DNA of 64,000 nucleotides. Origin: DASRFA01 sp035651755 (lineage in GTDB: Bacteria; Desulfobacterota; Binatia; UBA12015). The stretch lies in NCBI GenBank assembly GCA_035651755.1, contig DASRFA010000011.1, positions 62,001-126,000 on the forward strand, read 5' to 3'. Positions 25,913 to 35,029 of the stretch are shown here, in pieces. Positions within the stretch are counted from its first letter, which is position 1, and each line of letters opens with the position of its first letter. Both the position numbers and the translations under genes were made by a program. The notes below the pieces were generated by a model. The model saw only the letters and a program-made list of their open reading frames with translations, did not search any database and had not been told where the DNA came from.

Positions 25913-26072
25913 CGCTTGCGCCCTCCGAAGGTTCCACGCCGCGCTCAAGAGTACACCGGCGCTCGTCGTGACCCTATTGACTGCGATTCGGATCGCCGGA
26001 GTTTGGAGTTGGGGCTGCGAGCTTGCCCGCCCGGCGCGCGACTCCGGACGTCGGCGGCGGCGGAGGAAGGCC

Positions 26073-26735
26073 GTGGTCCACGTTCGAATCGATGGTGGCG
26101 GAGGGGGCATCCCCGCGGGGGTCGGATCCCCGCTGAAGAGCAAGAGGCTGCAACACGACGTCATCGTGATCGGCGCCTCGACCGGCGGCGTGCACGCGCT
26201 TTGCGACCTCTTCGCTCAGCTCGGATCGCTCGACGCCATCGTCGGGGTCGTGCTGCACCGCCGGCCGAACTCCGGGCGCCTGAGCACCCTCCTCCACTAC
26301 TTCGGCGGCGATCGCGTCCGCGAGCCGCTCGACGGGGAGACGCTGACGCCCGGGCGGGTGTACCTCGCGCCGGCGGGCTGCCACATGCGCTTCGAGGCAC
26401 CCCATATCGCGCTCGCGCGCTCCGAGGACGGGAACGGCCGCGCACCTGCCATCGATCCGCTGTTCACGTCGGCCGCGCGCTCGCTCGGCCGGCGCGTCGT
26501 CGGCGTGCTGCTGAGCGGCACCGGCTCGGACGGGATCGCGGGCCTCCGGGCGATCAAGGATGCGGGCGGCGTGACGATCGTCCAGGACCCGAGCGAGGCG
26601 CTCGCCGCCGATACGCCGTCGCGCGCGCTCCGCTTCGCGAGCGTCGATGCGACGCTCGGCCTCGCGAGCCTCCCGCGCGCGCTCGCCGCGCTCGCGTCCG
26701 GCGACGGCGCACAGGGTGCGTGGAAGCAGTCCTGA
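26073..26735 (+). CDS. Stand-alone CheB methylesterase-domain protein
   Basis: A 220-residue protein with the CheB catalytic domain but no receiver. Ser in VIGASTGGVHAL, His in VVLHRRPNSG, APAGCHM and Asp in LLSGTGSDGIAG form the expected triad. GTG at 26073 follows GGAGGAAGG with proper spacing; upstream codons are Arg-rich. A single-domain receiver gene follows about 90 bases downstream and might regulate it in trans. It may act on receptors of a second system or on a non-receptor substrate. Confidence 0.8.
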   Translation: MVHVRIDGGGGGIPAGVGSPLKSKRLQHDVIVIGASTGGVHALCDLFAQLGSLDAIVGVVLHRRPNSGRLSTLLHYFGGDRVREPLDGETLTPGRVYLAPAGCHMRFEAPHIALARSEDGNGRAPAIDPLFTSAARSLGRRVVGVLLSGTGSDGIAGLRAIKDAGGVTIVQDPSEALAADTPSRALRFASVDATLGLASLPRALAALASGDGAQGAWKQS

Positions 26736-26826
26736 CGCGGCGCATCCAGGGCTCCGACGAGCGCGGAATCGGCCGCGGGCGTTTGGTTGATTCGCGACCC
26801 GTATCCACAATCGGGCGGGGGCACGG

Positions 26827-27207
26827 ATGAGCCCGGTATCGTCGGACGATCCGATCCTGATTGTCGAGGACACGGAGGATCATCGCGATCTGCTCGGGAT
26901 CGTGCTGCGGCGCGCCGGGTATCGGGTGGCCTACGCGTTGGACGGACGGGATGCGTTCCATCGCCTCGAGAGCGGGCTCCGCCCGTCGCTCATCGTCCTC
27001 GATCTCGCGATGCCGAACATGGACGGGCTCGAGTTCCGCGCGCGCCAGCTGGCCGACGCGCGCTACCGCGACATCCCGGTCATCATCGTGTCGGCCGTCA
27101 AGGACAGCGACACCGTCCGGCGCGAGCTCGGGCTGCCCGCCCTTCAGAAGCCCTTCGACCCCGACGCCATCCTGAGCTGCGTCGAGCGCCACCTGCCGCG
27201 CCCGTAG
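26827..27207 (+). CDS. Single-domain response regulator
   Basis: A 126-residue receiver: LIVEDTEDHRD, phospho-Asp in LIVLDLAMPNMDG, Ser in IIIVSAVKD and Lys in LQKPFDPD. No output domain. It follows the stand-alone CheB domain and resembles the orphan receivers at 44037 and 46123 (shared GxxFRxxQL and IPVI segments). Confidence 0.88.
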   Translation: MSPVSSDDPILIVEDTEDHRDLLGIVLRRAGYRVAYALDGRDAFHRLESGLRPSLIVLDLAMPNMDGLEFRARQLADARYRDIPVIIVSAVKDSDTVRRELGLPALQKPFDPDAILSCVERHLPRP

Positions 27208-27256
27208 CGCGAGCTCGCGGCGTCCCGCGACGGCCCTGCGCGAGCGCCGATCGGCT

Positions 27257-29491
27257 TCACGGAAGCGCGAGCGGGACGTCGACCGGTGCGAGCCCGCAGC
27301 GCGCCAGCGATCCACCCTCGCGCTGGAAGAGCTCGAGCCGGACGGCGAGCGGCCCTCGGCGCCATGGCCGGTGCAGGACGACGTTCGCGCGTACGGTCGC
27401 GTGCGGCGCGACGTCGCTCGGCAGTCGCGCTTCGGTGACCGCGGCGGGCGATCCGTCGGGGCCGAGGAGCGACGCGCGCACCGCGAGCGAGTGGGCGGGA
27501 TAGACCGCGGGGCCGGGCCACGCGGTTGCGGTGTCGTTCCGGACGTCGACCGCGAGGTCGAGCCGCTGGCCCGGCTTCGCGTCGCTCCACTTCACGAGCG
27601 AAAGGGCTCCCGCACACGGCGACGCGACCGGGCCGAGCGGCGCGCCGCCGAACGATTCGGTCGCCGCGCTCGTGAGACGCGAGCGGCGATCGTCTGCGAC
27701 CGGACGGGTCACGCGAAACACCCGATCGGACCCGAAGGTCGCGATCGGCACGAGCCCGGCCGGGAGAGGGCGCGTCCAAGCGGCGCGGCGCACGGGCCCG
27801 AGCTCGTCCCCGTGCAGGAGCACCCAGCCGACGTCGACGAAGTCGACCAGCTCCTGCAGGCTCGCGTCCGACGGAAGGCGGCCCGCGATGTTCTGGATGA
27901 AGTACGGGGTCGGCGGCGTGTAGCCGCTGTACCCTTCGACGATCGGCAGATGGTGGTACGTGCTGAGGTACATGCGGCGCGCCGCGGGAGCGAAGGCCGC
28001 CGGCGGCAGCTCGAGCACGGCGCGGCCGCCGCCGTACCTCGCGAGCCAGCGGTACGCGTCCGGAACGTTCTCCGGCGTCACCTCGGCGCGAAGGTGGAAG
28101 GGGTGGAGCGGCATCGCCCACGCGACGAGCGCGAGGAGCGCGGCCACCGCCGGCCAGCGCGCGCGCGCCGGAGCGCGCGCGAGGAGGCGCGCCGCGCCGA
28201 GCGCGGCGAGGAGCGCCAGCCCGAGCTGCGCGATCACCAAGAAGCGCGACGGAAGTCGGATCGCGGACAGCCCGGGCACGATGCGGAGAAGCACCCGGTA
28301 CGGCGACCAGACCGTCCTGTCCCAGACGTACGGCTCGGGACCGTAGGCGACGACGGCGCCCCAAGCGACGAGCACGATCGCGATCAGCGTCGCGCCACGT
28401 CGCTCTCGCCACGGCGGCAGCAGCGCCGCGAGCGCGAGCGCGTAGCCGAAGGGCCCGACGCTGTCGTTCCGGAAGAAGTCGCTCACGCCCTTCGACGCGA
28501 AGTACGGGACCAGGCCGAGCGCCTGGATGGCTCGCTCGTCGTAGCGCGGGATGAGCCCGCGCGCGCGCAGGAGGAGATACGGAGCGCCGAGGAGAACGAC
28601 CGGTGCGAGGGCGCCGGCGAGCGCGAGCGCGAGGCCGATCGAGCGGCGGCGATCGATGCGCGTGCGCCAGCGCCAGAGAAGCGCGGGCAGGACGGCGCCG
28701 TAGGAGAGGACGAGCGCGTAGCCGAGGTAGAACGAGCAGAGGCACTGGGTCGCGACCGCGGCCGCGAGCGCCCACGCATCGCGGCTGCGTGCGCGCTCGA
28801 GCCAGCGATCGGCGAAGAGGATCGCGAGCGGAAGCCCGAACGTGCCGAGCTGGTGGAAGTGGATGATCGATTGCGCGCGCCGCGGGTAGAACGCGTACAG
28901 GAACCCCGCGATCGCCGCCGCGGGAGCGTCGACCCAACGCCGCGCGAGCGCGTACGCCGCGAGCCCGCAGAGCGGGTACGTCAGGAAGACGAGGACGTTC
29001 GTCGCGAGGATCGGGTTGCCGGTCGCGAGGTACGTCGGCGCGAAGAACGGGACGTAGCCGAGGAAGTGCTCCGAGTACGCGAGCGACCAGCGCGTCGGGA
29101 AGAACGAGTTCGCGTCGAATAGGGAGAGCGGCGAGGTCAGCAGCGCGTGCACGTCCCACGCGAGCGACCACACGATGAGGTACCAGTCGGCGCCCGAGAG
29201 CGGTGAGTCGCCCTCGATCGCGGGCATGTGATCGCGCCACGCCGACGGCAGCGGCCAGAGCCACCACACCGCGATCGCGGCGTACGCGATCGTCACCGCG
29301 AGGTAGGACGCCGACGGGTGGCGGAGCGCGGCCCGGATGCGGGCCGTGCTCGGGGAGGCGGCGCGCGCTCCGGAGGGCGGGAGCCACCTCGCGTGCGTCT
29401 CTGTTCCCGATTCGGCCAGGCGCCCATTGTCGGACGCCCCATTTTCGGCCGCAACGGTCGAGCCGCCGGCAGCACCGACTTCGGTTCGCAT
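27257..29491 (-). CDS. Large polytopic membrane protein with soluble C-terminal domain (GT-C/YfhO-like)
   Basis: A 744-residue protein: a roughly 50-residue low-complexity N-terminus, then about ten membrane segments (for example WYLIVWSLAWDVHALL, VFLTYPLCGLAAYALARR, LVIAQLGLALLAALGAARLL), and a C-terminal domain of about 270 residues ending in a beta-rich region. RLPSRFLVIAQLG is typical of YfhO-like and GT-C-fold membrane proteins. The catalytic acid is not obvious. It begins nine bases after the TonB receptor stop, so the two form an operon. Substrate unknown. Confidence 0.65.
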   Translation of the reverse strand: MRTEVGAAGGSTVAAENGASDNGRLAESGTETHARWLPPSGARAASPSTARIRAALRHPSASYLAVTIAYAAIAVWWLWPLPSAWRDHMPAIEGDSPLSGADWYLIVWSLAWDVHALLTSPLSLFDANSFFPTRWSLAYSEHFLGYVPFFAPTYLATGNPILATNVLVFLTYPLCGLAAYALARRWVDAPAAAIAGFLYAFYPRRAQSIIHFHQLGTFGLPLAILFADRWLERARSRDAWALAAAVATQCLCSFYLGYALVLSYGAVLPALLWRWRTRIDRRRSIGLALALAGALAPVVLLGAPYLLLRARGLIPRYDERAIQALGLVPYFASKGVSDFFRNDSVGPFGYALALAALLPPWRERRGATLIAIVLVAWGAVVAYGPEPYVWDRTVWSPYRVLLRIVPGLSAIRLPSRFLVIAQLGLALLAALGAARLLARAPARARWPAVAALLALVAWAMPLHPFHLRAEVTPENVPDAYRWLARYGGGRAVLELPPAAFAPAARRMYLSTYHHLPIVEGYSGYTPPTPYFIQNIAGRLPSDASLQELVDFVDVGWVLLHGDELGPVRRAAWTRPLPAGLVPIATFGSDRVFRVTRPVADDRRSRLTSAATESFGGAPLGPVASPCAGALSLVKWSDAKPGQRLDLAVDVRNDTATAWPGPAVYPAHSLAVRASLLGPDGSPAAVTEARLPSDVAPHATVRANVVLHRPWRRGPLAVRLELFQREGGSLARCGLAPVDVPLALP

Positions 29492-29500
29492 GACTACGGC

Positions 29501-31654
29501 TCAGAGCGATGCCGCCAGCGCAATGCCGCCGTACACGTTGAAGCCGGGCGCGGGCTCGAAGAACCTCCCGCCGAGCGCGTTCAGGCGGACCGTGCCGGCG
29601 TACGAGGCGTCGGTGAGGTTCTGGAGCCCGAGGAAAGGCTGCACGGAGATGCCGGCCGCGATCTCGCGCCGCAGGCCGGCGCGCAGGCTCAGGAGCCCGT
29701 AGCTCGGCGCGCGCGCCGTGTTCGCGTCGTCGACGAAGTACCCGTCGGCGACGAACGCCTCGAGCGCGACGAACGCGCCGACCGGGTGCCGCCACGCGAG
29801 CTGCTGGTAGACCTGCCAGCCGGGGATCCCCGGCTCGTCGTTGCCGGAGAAGTTCCCGCCATCGGTGCGGTAGCTGCGATACGTGGCGTCGAGCGCGGTG
29901 AGAGACCCCGTCCACTCGAGGTCGCCGGGAAGCGCGGCCCCGCCGAGCCCGAGGACGCCCGCGGCCGTCGAAAGCCAGCGCGTCAAGCGCGCGTGGCCCT
30001 CGAGCTCGAGCCCGAGCCGGCGCGAGCTTCCGGAGTTCCGGAACGCGACCCGTCCCGAGGGCGACTCGAACGGCACGAGCTCGGCGTCGATGTCGATCAC
30101 GTACGCCGCGAGCGCGCCTTCGGCGAGATCGGCATCACCGGCGCGCGCGCCGATCTCCCAGCTCGTCGCCGTCTGCGGTCGGATGGCGGGGTTCAGGCCG
30201 GGGCCGTCCGGGTTCTCCAGCTCCGTCGTCGTCGGCACCTGGAACGCGGTGCCGACGTTCGCGTACGCCGACAGCCACGGACGGATCGTCCACAGGAGGC
30301 CGCCGCCGGGGCTCCACTCGTCGAAGGTGCGGGTACCCGATCCCGCGCCGCTCGGCGGGAACGAGACGTCGACGGCGAAGTGAACGTCGTCCCAGCGGAT
30401 CCCGCCCGCGACCTCGAGGCCGTCGAGCGGGAAGAGCGACTCGCGGACGTACGCGCCGATCGCGTCGACGCTCTCGCGCTCGCTCACGCCGAGCGCGCCG
30501 CGCCGGCCGTCGACGTTCGCCAGCCGCCGGCGGTCGTTCTCCATCGTCTGCACGTCGAGGCCGGTGGTGAAGGTCTGCGCGATGCCGGCGACCGGCTGCG
30601 AGAGGTCGTAGCGGAAGCCGCCTCCGGGGCTCGTGCGGTGGAACGCGACGGCGCCGTCGCCCTGTTCGGGCGGGATCGGCTGGAGGGAGTCGAAGTCTCG
30701 GTAGAGCGCGTAGGCGTAAGCGGACAGGGCGTGCGGGCCGACGACGTGGCTCGCGACCGCTCCGATACGGCCCTGCTGCACGGCCTCGCCCGCGTCGAGC
30801 GCGACGTTGAGGTCGCGCGCCTGGTGCGGGCTCTGGCGCACCTGCTCGCCGGTGAGCGCGCCGGGATCCTGCGCGAGCGGAGCGTCGACGGCGCTCACGA
30901 GAAACGTCACGTCGGTGCCGTCTGCGGGCCGCACGTGCAGCTTGGCATTGACGATGCCGTCGTATGCGACCTGGTGATCGCGGTCGCCACGGATGCTGAA
31001 GTACGATCCCTGCGCGAAGACGTCGGCGCCGCCGCCGCTCGCGCCGCCGGACACCACCGTCTTGAGAAGCCCGAACGAGCCCGCGAGGACGCGCGCTTCG
31101 AAGCCGGAAGGGACGGGCGCGTCCTCCGTGAAGAGCTGGATCACGCCGCCCGCGGCGTTGCCGTAGAGCGACGACGCGGGTCCCCGCAGCACCTCGATGC
31201 GCGCGATCGACGCCAGGTCGACGTCGTCGAGATCGGTTTGCCCGTCGGGAAGCGTCTCGGGGAGACCGTCGACGAGGACCCGGATCTCGCGAATGCCGAA
31301 CGCCGCGCGCGTGCCGAAGCCGCGGATCTGGAGCCGCACGTCCTGCGCGTAGTTGCCCGAGTCCTGCACGAAAACTCCGGGCACGCGGTTCAGCGGCTCC
31401 GCGAGGCTCACCGTCGGACGCGCCTCCTGGATCGCGCGCTCGTCCACGACCGAGATCGCCGCCGGGACGTCGCGGAGCGGCGACGGCGCGCGCGTCGCCG
31501 TGACGACGGTCTCGTCGAGGAGGACGGGAGGAGCGCCGCCGTCGGTCGTGCGTTCTTGCGCGCGCGAGCGTGCCGCGAGCGAGAGGAGCCACGCGAGGCT
31601 CGACGCCGCGATCGCGGCTCGGCGCAGGCAGCGCGCGGGAGGTCGGGCGGGCAT
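29501..31654 (-). CDS. TonB-dependent outer membrane receptor
   Basis: A 717-residue receptor. Signal peptide: an Arg-rich start, then AAIAASSLAWLLSLAARSRA. The plug domain includes ETVVTATRAPSPLRDVPAAI, RLQIRGFGTRAAFGIREIRV and EVLRGPASSLYGNAAGGVIQ, followed by a 22-strand-type barrel with repeated aromatic strands and a final TonB-box-like region. This group imports iron chelates or other scarce ligands; the plug resembles FecA/ferric-siderophore receptors, but the ligand cannot be read. It is co-directional with the membrane protein downstream and divergent from the hybrid kinase. Confidence 0.9.
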   Translation of the reverse strand: MPARPPARCLRRAAIAASSLAWLLSLAARSRAQERTTDGGAPPVLLDETVVTATRAPSPLRDVPAAISVVDERAIQEARPTVSLAEPLNRVPGVFVQDSGNYAQDVRLQIRGFGTRAAFGIREIRVLVDGLPETLPDGQTDLDDVDLASIARIEVLRGPASSLYGNAAGGVIQLFTEDAPVPSGFEARVLAGSFGLLKTVVSGGASGGGADVFAQGSYFSIRGDRDHQVAYDGIVNAKLHVRPADGTDVTFLVSAVDAPLAQDPGALTGEQVRQSPHQARDLNVALDAGEAVQQGRIGAVASHVVGPHALSAYAYALYRDFDSLQPIPPEQGDGAVAFHRTSPGGGFRYDLSQPVAGIAQTFTTGLDVQTMENDRRRLANVDGRRGALGVSERESVDAIGAYVRESLFPLDGLEVAGGIRWDDVHFAVDVSFPPSGAGSGTRTFDEWSPGGGLLWTIRPWLSAYANVGTAFQVPTTTELENPDGPGLNPAIRPQTATSWEIGARAGDADLAEGALAAYVIDIDAELVPFESPSGRVAFRNSGSSRRLGLELEGHARLTRWLSTAAGVLGLGGAALPGDLEWTGSLTALDATYRSYRTDGGNFSGNDEPGIPGWQVYQQLAWRHPVGAFVALEAFVADGYFVDDANTARAPSYGLLSLRAGLRREIAAGISVQPFLGLQNLTDASYAGTVRLNALGGRFFEPAPGFNVYGGIALAASL

Positions 31655-32189
31655 GGGGTTCGGGAGGCGCGTCCCGCCATTCGAGACCAGGCCGCGCGCA
31701 GTCGCAACGCCAAGGGCTGCGGGCCGGATGGCGCCCGGTGTAGAAACGCGGCTCCGCGAAGGGGCGGCTGCGACCGCTGCCACGCCGGCGAACCACCGCA
31801 TCGTGCGATCGCCGCGAATCGCGCGCACGCGCGCGCCGCTGCCATGCACGTGACCGGCGCGGAGCATGAATTTTGGGCCGACACCGGGGGCGGGTTCTCC
31901 GCGCAGGAGCAGGTGGACTCGTCCGGTACCTGCTCGCGATCGACGGCACGAGTTGAGTCCGAGTCGGCGTGCGGTCGGCCCGCGATCCGAGGCCGGACGC
32001 CAGGGCGGATGCGAGAGCGACGGGCGCGGCGGATGGGCCGAGCCCGTCGCAACGTGCGGGCTGCGCGCGCATCCGTCGTGGCCTCGGCGGCTGCAGCTCC
32101 GTCGTGGTCGCCAGCTCGCTGCCGCAGCGCGCAAAGCGCTCTTGCGGGGCGTGGCGGGGAAGCTCGTCCAGTGCCACAATCCGAGGTCG
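31655..32189. other. 535-base divergent intergenic region, TonB receptor / hybrid kinase
   Basis: It holds the promoters of two divergent genes but I recognise no clear -35/-10, operator or riboswitch. I looked for cobalamin and TPP boxes on the receptor strand and saw none. Open frames through it are Arg-rich antisense-like reading. Confidence 0.5.
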
Positions 32190-34535
32190 ATGTCGGACGG
32201 CGGCCGGGACTTTCGGCGGCGGATCCGCAGCTACGCCGTCGCGGTGATCGCGGTCGCGTGCGCGGTCGCTTTCAAGCAGCTGCTGGCTCCGTTCCTCGAC
32301 GGCGAAAGCCCGTTCCTCCTCTTCTTCGCGAGCGTGATGGCGGCGGCGTGGTTCGGCGGGGCGGGCGCGGGCATCGCGGCGGCGCTCCTGGCGGCGCTCG
32401 CGAGCGACTACTTCTTCATCGCGCCCGTCCACCAGCTCGGGCCGAAGGACGCCGGCCAGGCGCTCCGCCTCGCGATCTTCCTCGTTGAAGCGGTCGTGGT
32501 GAGCCTCTTCGGCGGAGCGCTGCGTCGCGCCGCGCGCCGCGCGCGCCTCGCGGAGCGCGCGGCGAAGCGCGCGACCGCCGAGGTCGCCGAGCGGCTGGAG
32601 GAGCTCGAGGCGTTCGTCGGGGTCGTGCCCGTCGGCCTCGCGGTCGCGCGCGACGGCGGGGTGCGCGCGAACGTCGCCGCGATGCGGATCCTGCGCGGAC
32701 CCGAGGCGGCGGAGAGCGCGGCCGGCCTGGCCGAGCTTCCGCAGTACCGCGCGCTCAGCAACGGCGCCGAGATCGCGCCCGAGGAGCTGCCACTCCAGCG
32801 GTCGGCGAGCCGCGGCGTCGCGGTCGCCGAAGTTCTCGACGTCGTGCGCGACGACGGCGCCCGCGTCCCGCTCCTCGTGAGCGCCGCGCCCTTGCCGCGC
32901 GCGCACGGCGCCGTCGCGGCATTCATCGACTTGACGCTTCTGCGCCGCGTCGAGCAGGTGGCGCGTGAGAGCGAGCAGCGCTTCCGCGTGATGGCGGATT
33001 CGGCGCCCGTGCTGATCTGGATGTCGGACGCCGAGAAGCGCTGCATCTACCTGAACAAGCCGTGGCTCGCGTTCACGGGCCGGACCCTCGAAGGCGACGC
33101 GGACTTCGGATGGATCGACGACATCCACCCCGACGATCGCAACCGCTGCCTCGCGGAGTACCGGAGCGCGTTCGACGCGCGCAGCGATTTCCAGGTCGAG
33201 TACCGGCTGCGGCGTGCGGACGGGCAATACCGCTGGATGCTGGAGATGGCGTCGCCGCGGACGCCCGGCGGCATGTTCGCCGGCTTCATCGGCTCGTGCA
33301 TCGACATCACCGAGCGCAAGGAGGCGGAGCAGGAGCGCGAAGTGCTGCTCGAGCGCGAGACCGCCGCGCACGCGAACGCGGAGCGTGCGAACCGCCTGAA
33401 GGAAGAATTCCTCGCCACGATCTCGCACGAGATGCGAACGCCGCTGAACGCGATCCTGGGATGGGCGCGCCTCCTCGCTCGCCCGGACGTCGGCGTGCCG
33501 GAGAAGATGCACGCCGCCGAGGTGATCGCGCGCAACGCCGTCCTCCAGGCCCGCATCGTCGACGACATCCTCGACGCGTCGCGCATGGTCGCCGGCAAGC
33601 TGAGGCTCGACGTCCGGGTCATTCGCGATCTCCGGAGCGTCGTCGCCGCCGCGATCGACGGCGTGCGGCCCGCCGCGCGCGCGAAGGGCGTGGAGATCGA
33701 GGCGACTCTCGACCCCTACGCGGGGCCCGTCCTCGGCGACGCCGACCGCATCCAGCAGATCGTGTGGAACCTGTGCTCGAATGCCGTCAAGTTCACGGGG
33801 CGCGGCGGCGCGGTTCGCATCGCGCTCGCGCCCGCCGATACCCATGTCGAGATCCGCGTCGGCGACACCGGAGAGGGAATCGCTCCGGAGTTCCTGCCGT
33901 TCGTCTTCGATCGCTTCCGCCAGGCGGACGCGAGCAGCACGCGGCGGCATGGAGGCCTCGGGCTCGGCCTCGCGATCGCGCGCCACCTGACGGAGCTGCA
34001 CGGCGGCACGATCGTCGCCGAGAGCGCCGGCGCGGCGTGCGGCGCGACCTTCACGGTTCGCCTCCCCGTGCAGCCGGACGATCGCCTCGCCGCGGACGCC
34101 CCGCCGGCCCAGTCGTTCGGACGGTCGACGGGATGGTCGAGGCTCGACGGCCGCATCGTCCTCGCGGTCGACGACGACATCGACGCGCTCGACACGATTC
34201 GCGCCGTGCTCGAGTCGGGCGGAGCGAGCGTGCTCACCGCCTCGTCCGCCGAGGAAGCGCTCGCCGTCGTGGAGATCCGCGTTCCGCACCTCCTGATCTC
34301 GGACATCGGGATGCCCGGACGCGACGGCTACTGGCTCATCCGCAAGGTGCGCGAGCTGGGCGGAGACCCGGCGCGCATCCCGGCGATCGCGCTCACGGCG
34401 TACGCCCGCCTCGAGGATCGCAACCGCGCGCTCTCCGAGGGCTTCCAGGCGCACGTGGGGAAGCCGGTCGAGCCCGCAGAGCTGCTCTCGATTGCGGCCA
34501 CCGTGTCGAACGGGAACGCGGCGCAGGCCAACTGA
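32190..34535 (+). CDS. Hybrid sensor histidine kinase (DUF4118-PAS-HisKA-HATPase-REC)
   Basis: A 781-residue membrane kinase. DUF4118-like TMs occupy about 10-110 (FKQLLAPFLDGESPFLLFFA, SDYFFIAP). A PAS domain of the PAS_3 type (FRVMADSAPVLIWMSDAEKR to GSCIDITERK) follows. The HisKA phospho-acceptor is in ATISHEMRTPLNAILGWARL, and ATP-binding boxes include NLCSNAVKFT, DTGEGI and GLGLGLAI. A C-terminal receiver has its Asp in LLISDIGMPGRDG. ATG at 32190 after GAGG. The divergent TonB receptor is a possible regulatory target. Confidence 0.92.
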   Translation: MSDGGRDFRRRIRSYAVAVIAVACAVAFKQLLAPFLDGESPFLLFFASVMAAAWFGGAGAGIAAALLAALASDYFFIAPVHQLGPKDAGQALRLAIFLVEAVVVSLFGGALRRAARRARLAERAAKRATAEVAERLEELEAFVGVVPVGLAVARDGGVRANVAAMRILRGPEAAESAAGLAELPQYRALSNGAEIAPEELPLQRSASRGVAVAEVLDVVRDDGARVPLLVSAAPLPRAHGAVAAFIDLTLLRRVEQVARESEQRFRVMADSAPVLIWMSDAEKRCIYLNKPWLAFTGRTLEGDADFGWIDDIHPDDRNRCLAEYRSAFDARSDFQVEYRLRRADGQYRWMLEMASPRTPGGMFAGFIGSCIDITERKEAEQEREVLLERETAAHANAERANRLKEEFLATISHEMRTPLNAILGWARLLARPDVGVPEKMHAAEVIARNAVLQARIVDDILDASRMVAGKLRLDVRVIRDLRSVVAAAIDGVRPAARAKGVEIEATLDPYAGPVLGDADRIQQIVWNLCSNAVKFTGRGGAVRIALAPADTHVEIRVGDTGEGIAPEFLPFVFDRFRQADASSTRRHGGLGLGLAIARHLTELHGGTIVAESAGAACGATFTVRLPVQPDDRLAADAPPAQSFGRSTGWSRLDGRIVLAVDDDIDALDTIRAVLESGGASVLTASSAEEALAVVEIRVPHLLISDIGMPGRDGYWLIRKVRELGGDPARIPAIALTAYARLEDRNRALSEGFQAHVGKPVEPAELLSIAATVSNGNAAQAN

Positions 34536-34577
34536 TTCCGGGAGGGCGCCGCTGCCCTCGCCGCGTTTCGCGATCGC

Positions 34578-34742
34578 TCAGCGGTCGGCGTCCGAGTCGA
34601 CGACGACGGAGGCGGGCGCGGCGATGCGCGTATCGCGCGCGCCGTCGGGCACCAGCCAAACCGCGCCGATGCCCGCGAGCAGAAGCGCCGCCAGCAAGAT
34701 CACGGCGCCGCGCGGTGCGGTATCGTCGTCGCGTCTCGTCAT
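34578..34742 (-). CDS. Small single-TM protein
   Basis: A 54-residue frame with a good ribosome site (GGGGAG six bases before ATG): a polar start (MTRRDDDTAPRG), one membrane helix (AVILLAALLLAGIGAVWLVP) and an acidic tail. No family recognised. It lies between the hybrid kinase and the glycosyltransferase, on the opposite strand. Confidence 0.45.
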   Translation of the reverse strand: MTRRDDDTAPRGAVILLAALLLAGIGAVWLVPDGARDTRIAAPASVVVDSDADR

Positions 34743-35029
34743 CCGGGTCTCCCCAGTTCCGGTGGGCGCCGCGTGCGTGCGACGCGCCGTCTCGATTGAA
34801 TCGAGGCGCGCACTGAGTGGCAACGGGTCCGGACGCGCGCGTCGCACGCCGTTGCGAGCGACGCCGCTGGCGCGCTCCGCGAGGAGGGCGGCACATCGAA
34901 CAAAGCGAGAGCGAAAAACTGTAAGTCTGACCAGCGATCGCGCGCTGCGCGTCGCAGTTGTCGGCGGGATTCGCTGGTATGGAACCTGCAGCACCGCGCG
35001 ACGCTTTCTCCGCTCGAGGAGTTCGACCG
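34743..35029. other. 287-base region upstream of the polysaccharide cluster
   Basis: Contains the ribosome site CGAGGAG (35015-35021) and a locally AT-richer stretch (AACAAAGCGAGAGCGAAAAA near 34900) that may hold promoters. No convincing -35/-10 pair was identified and no gene is seen. Confidence 0.35.

Noticed and set aside
29410..29460. Imperfect direct repeat GCCCATTGTCGG / GCCCCATTTTCGG
   Set aside because: Lies in the N-terminal coding part of the membrane protein gene and has only two units; no clear role.
31655..32189. Possible riboswitch upstream of the TonB receptor
   Set aside because: No cobalamin, TPP or FMN core motif could be found on either strand.
34958..35029. Earlier start of the TuaH-like glycosyltransferase
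   Set aside because: No ribosome site; CGAGGAG supports the ATG at 35030.
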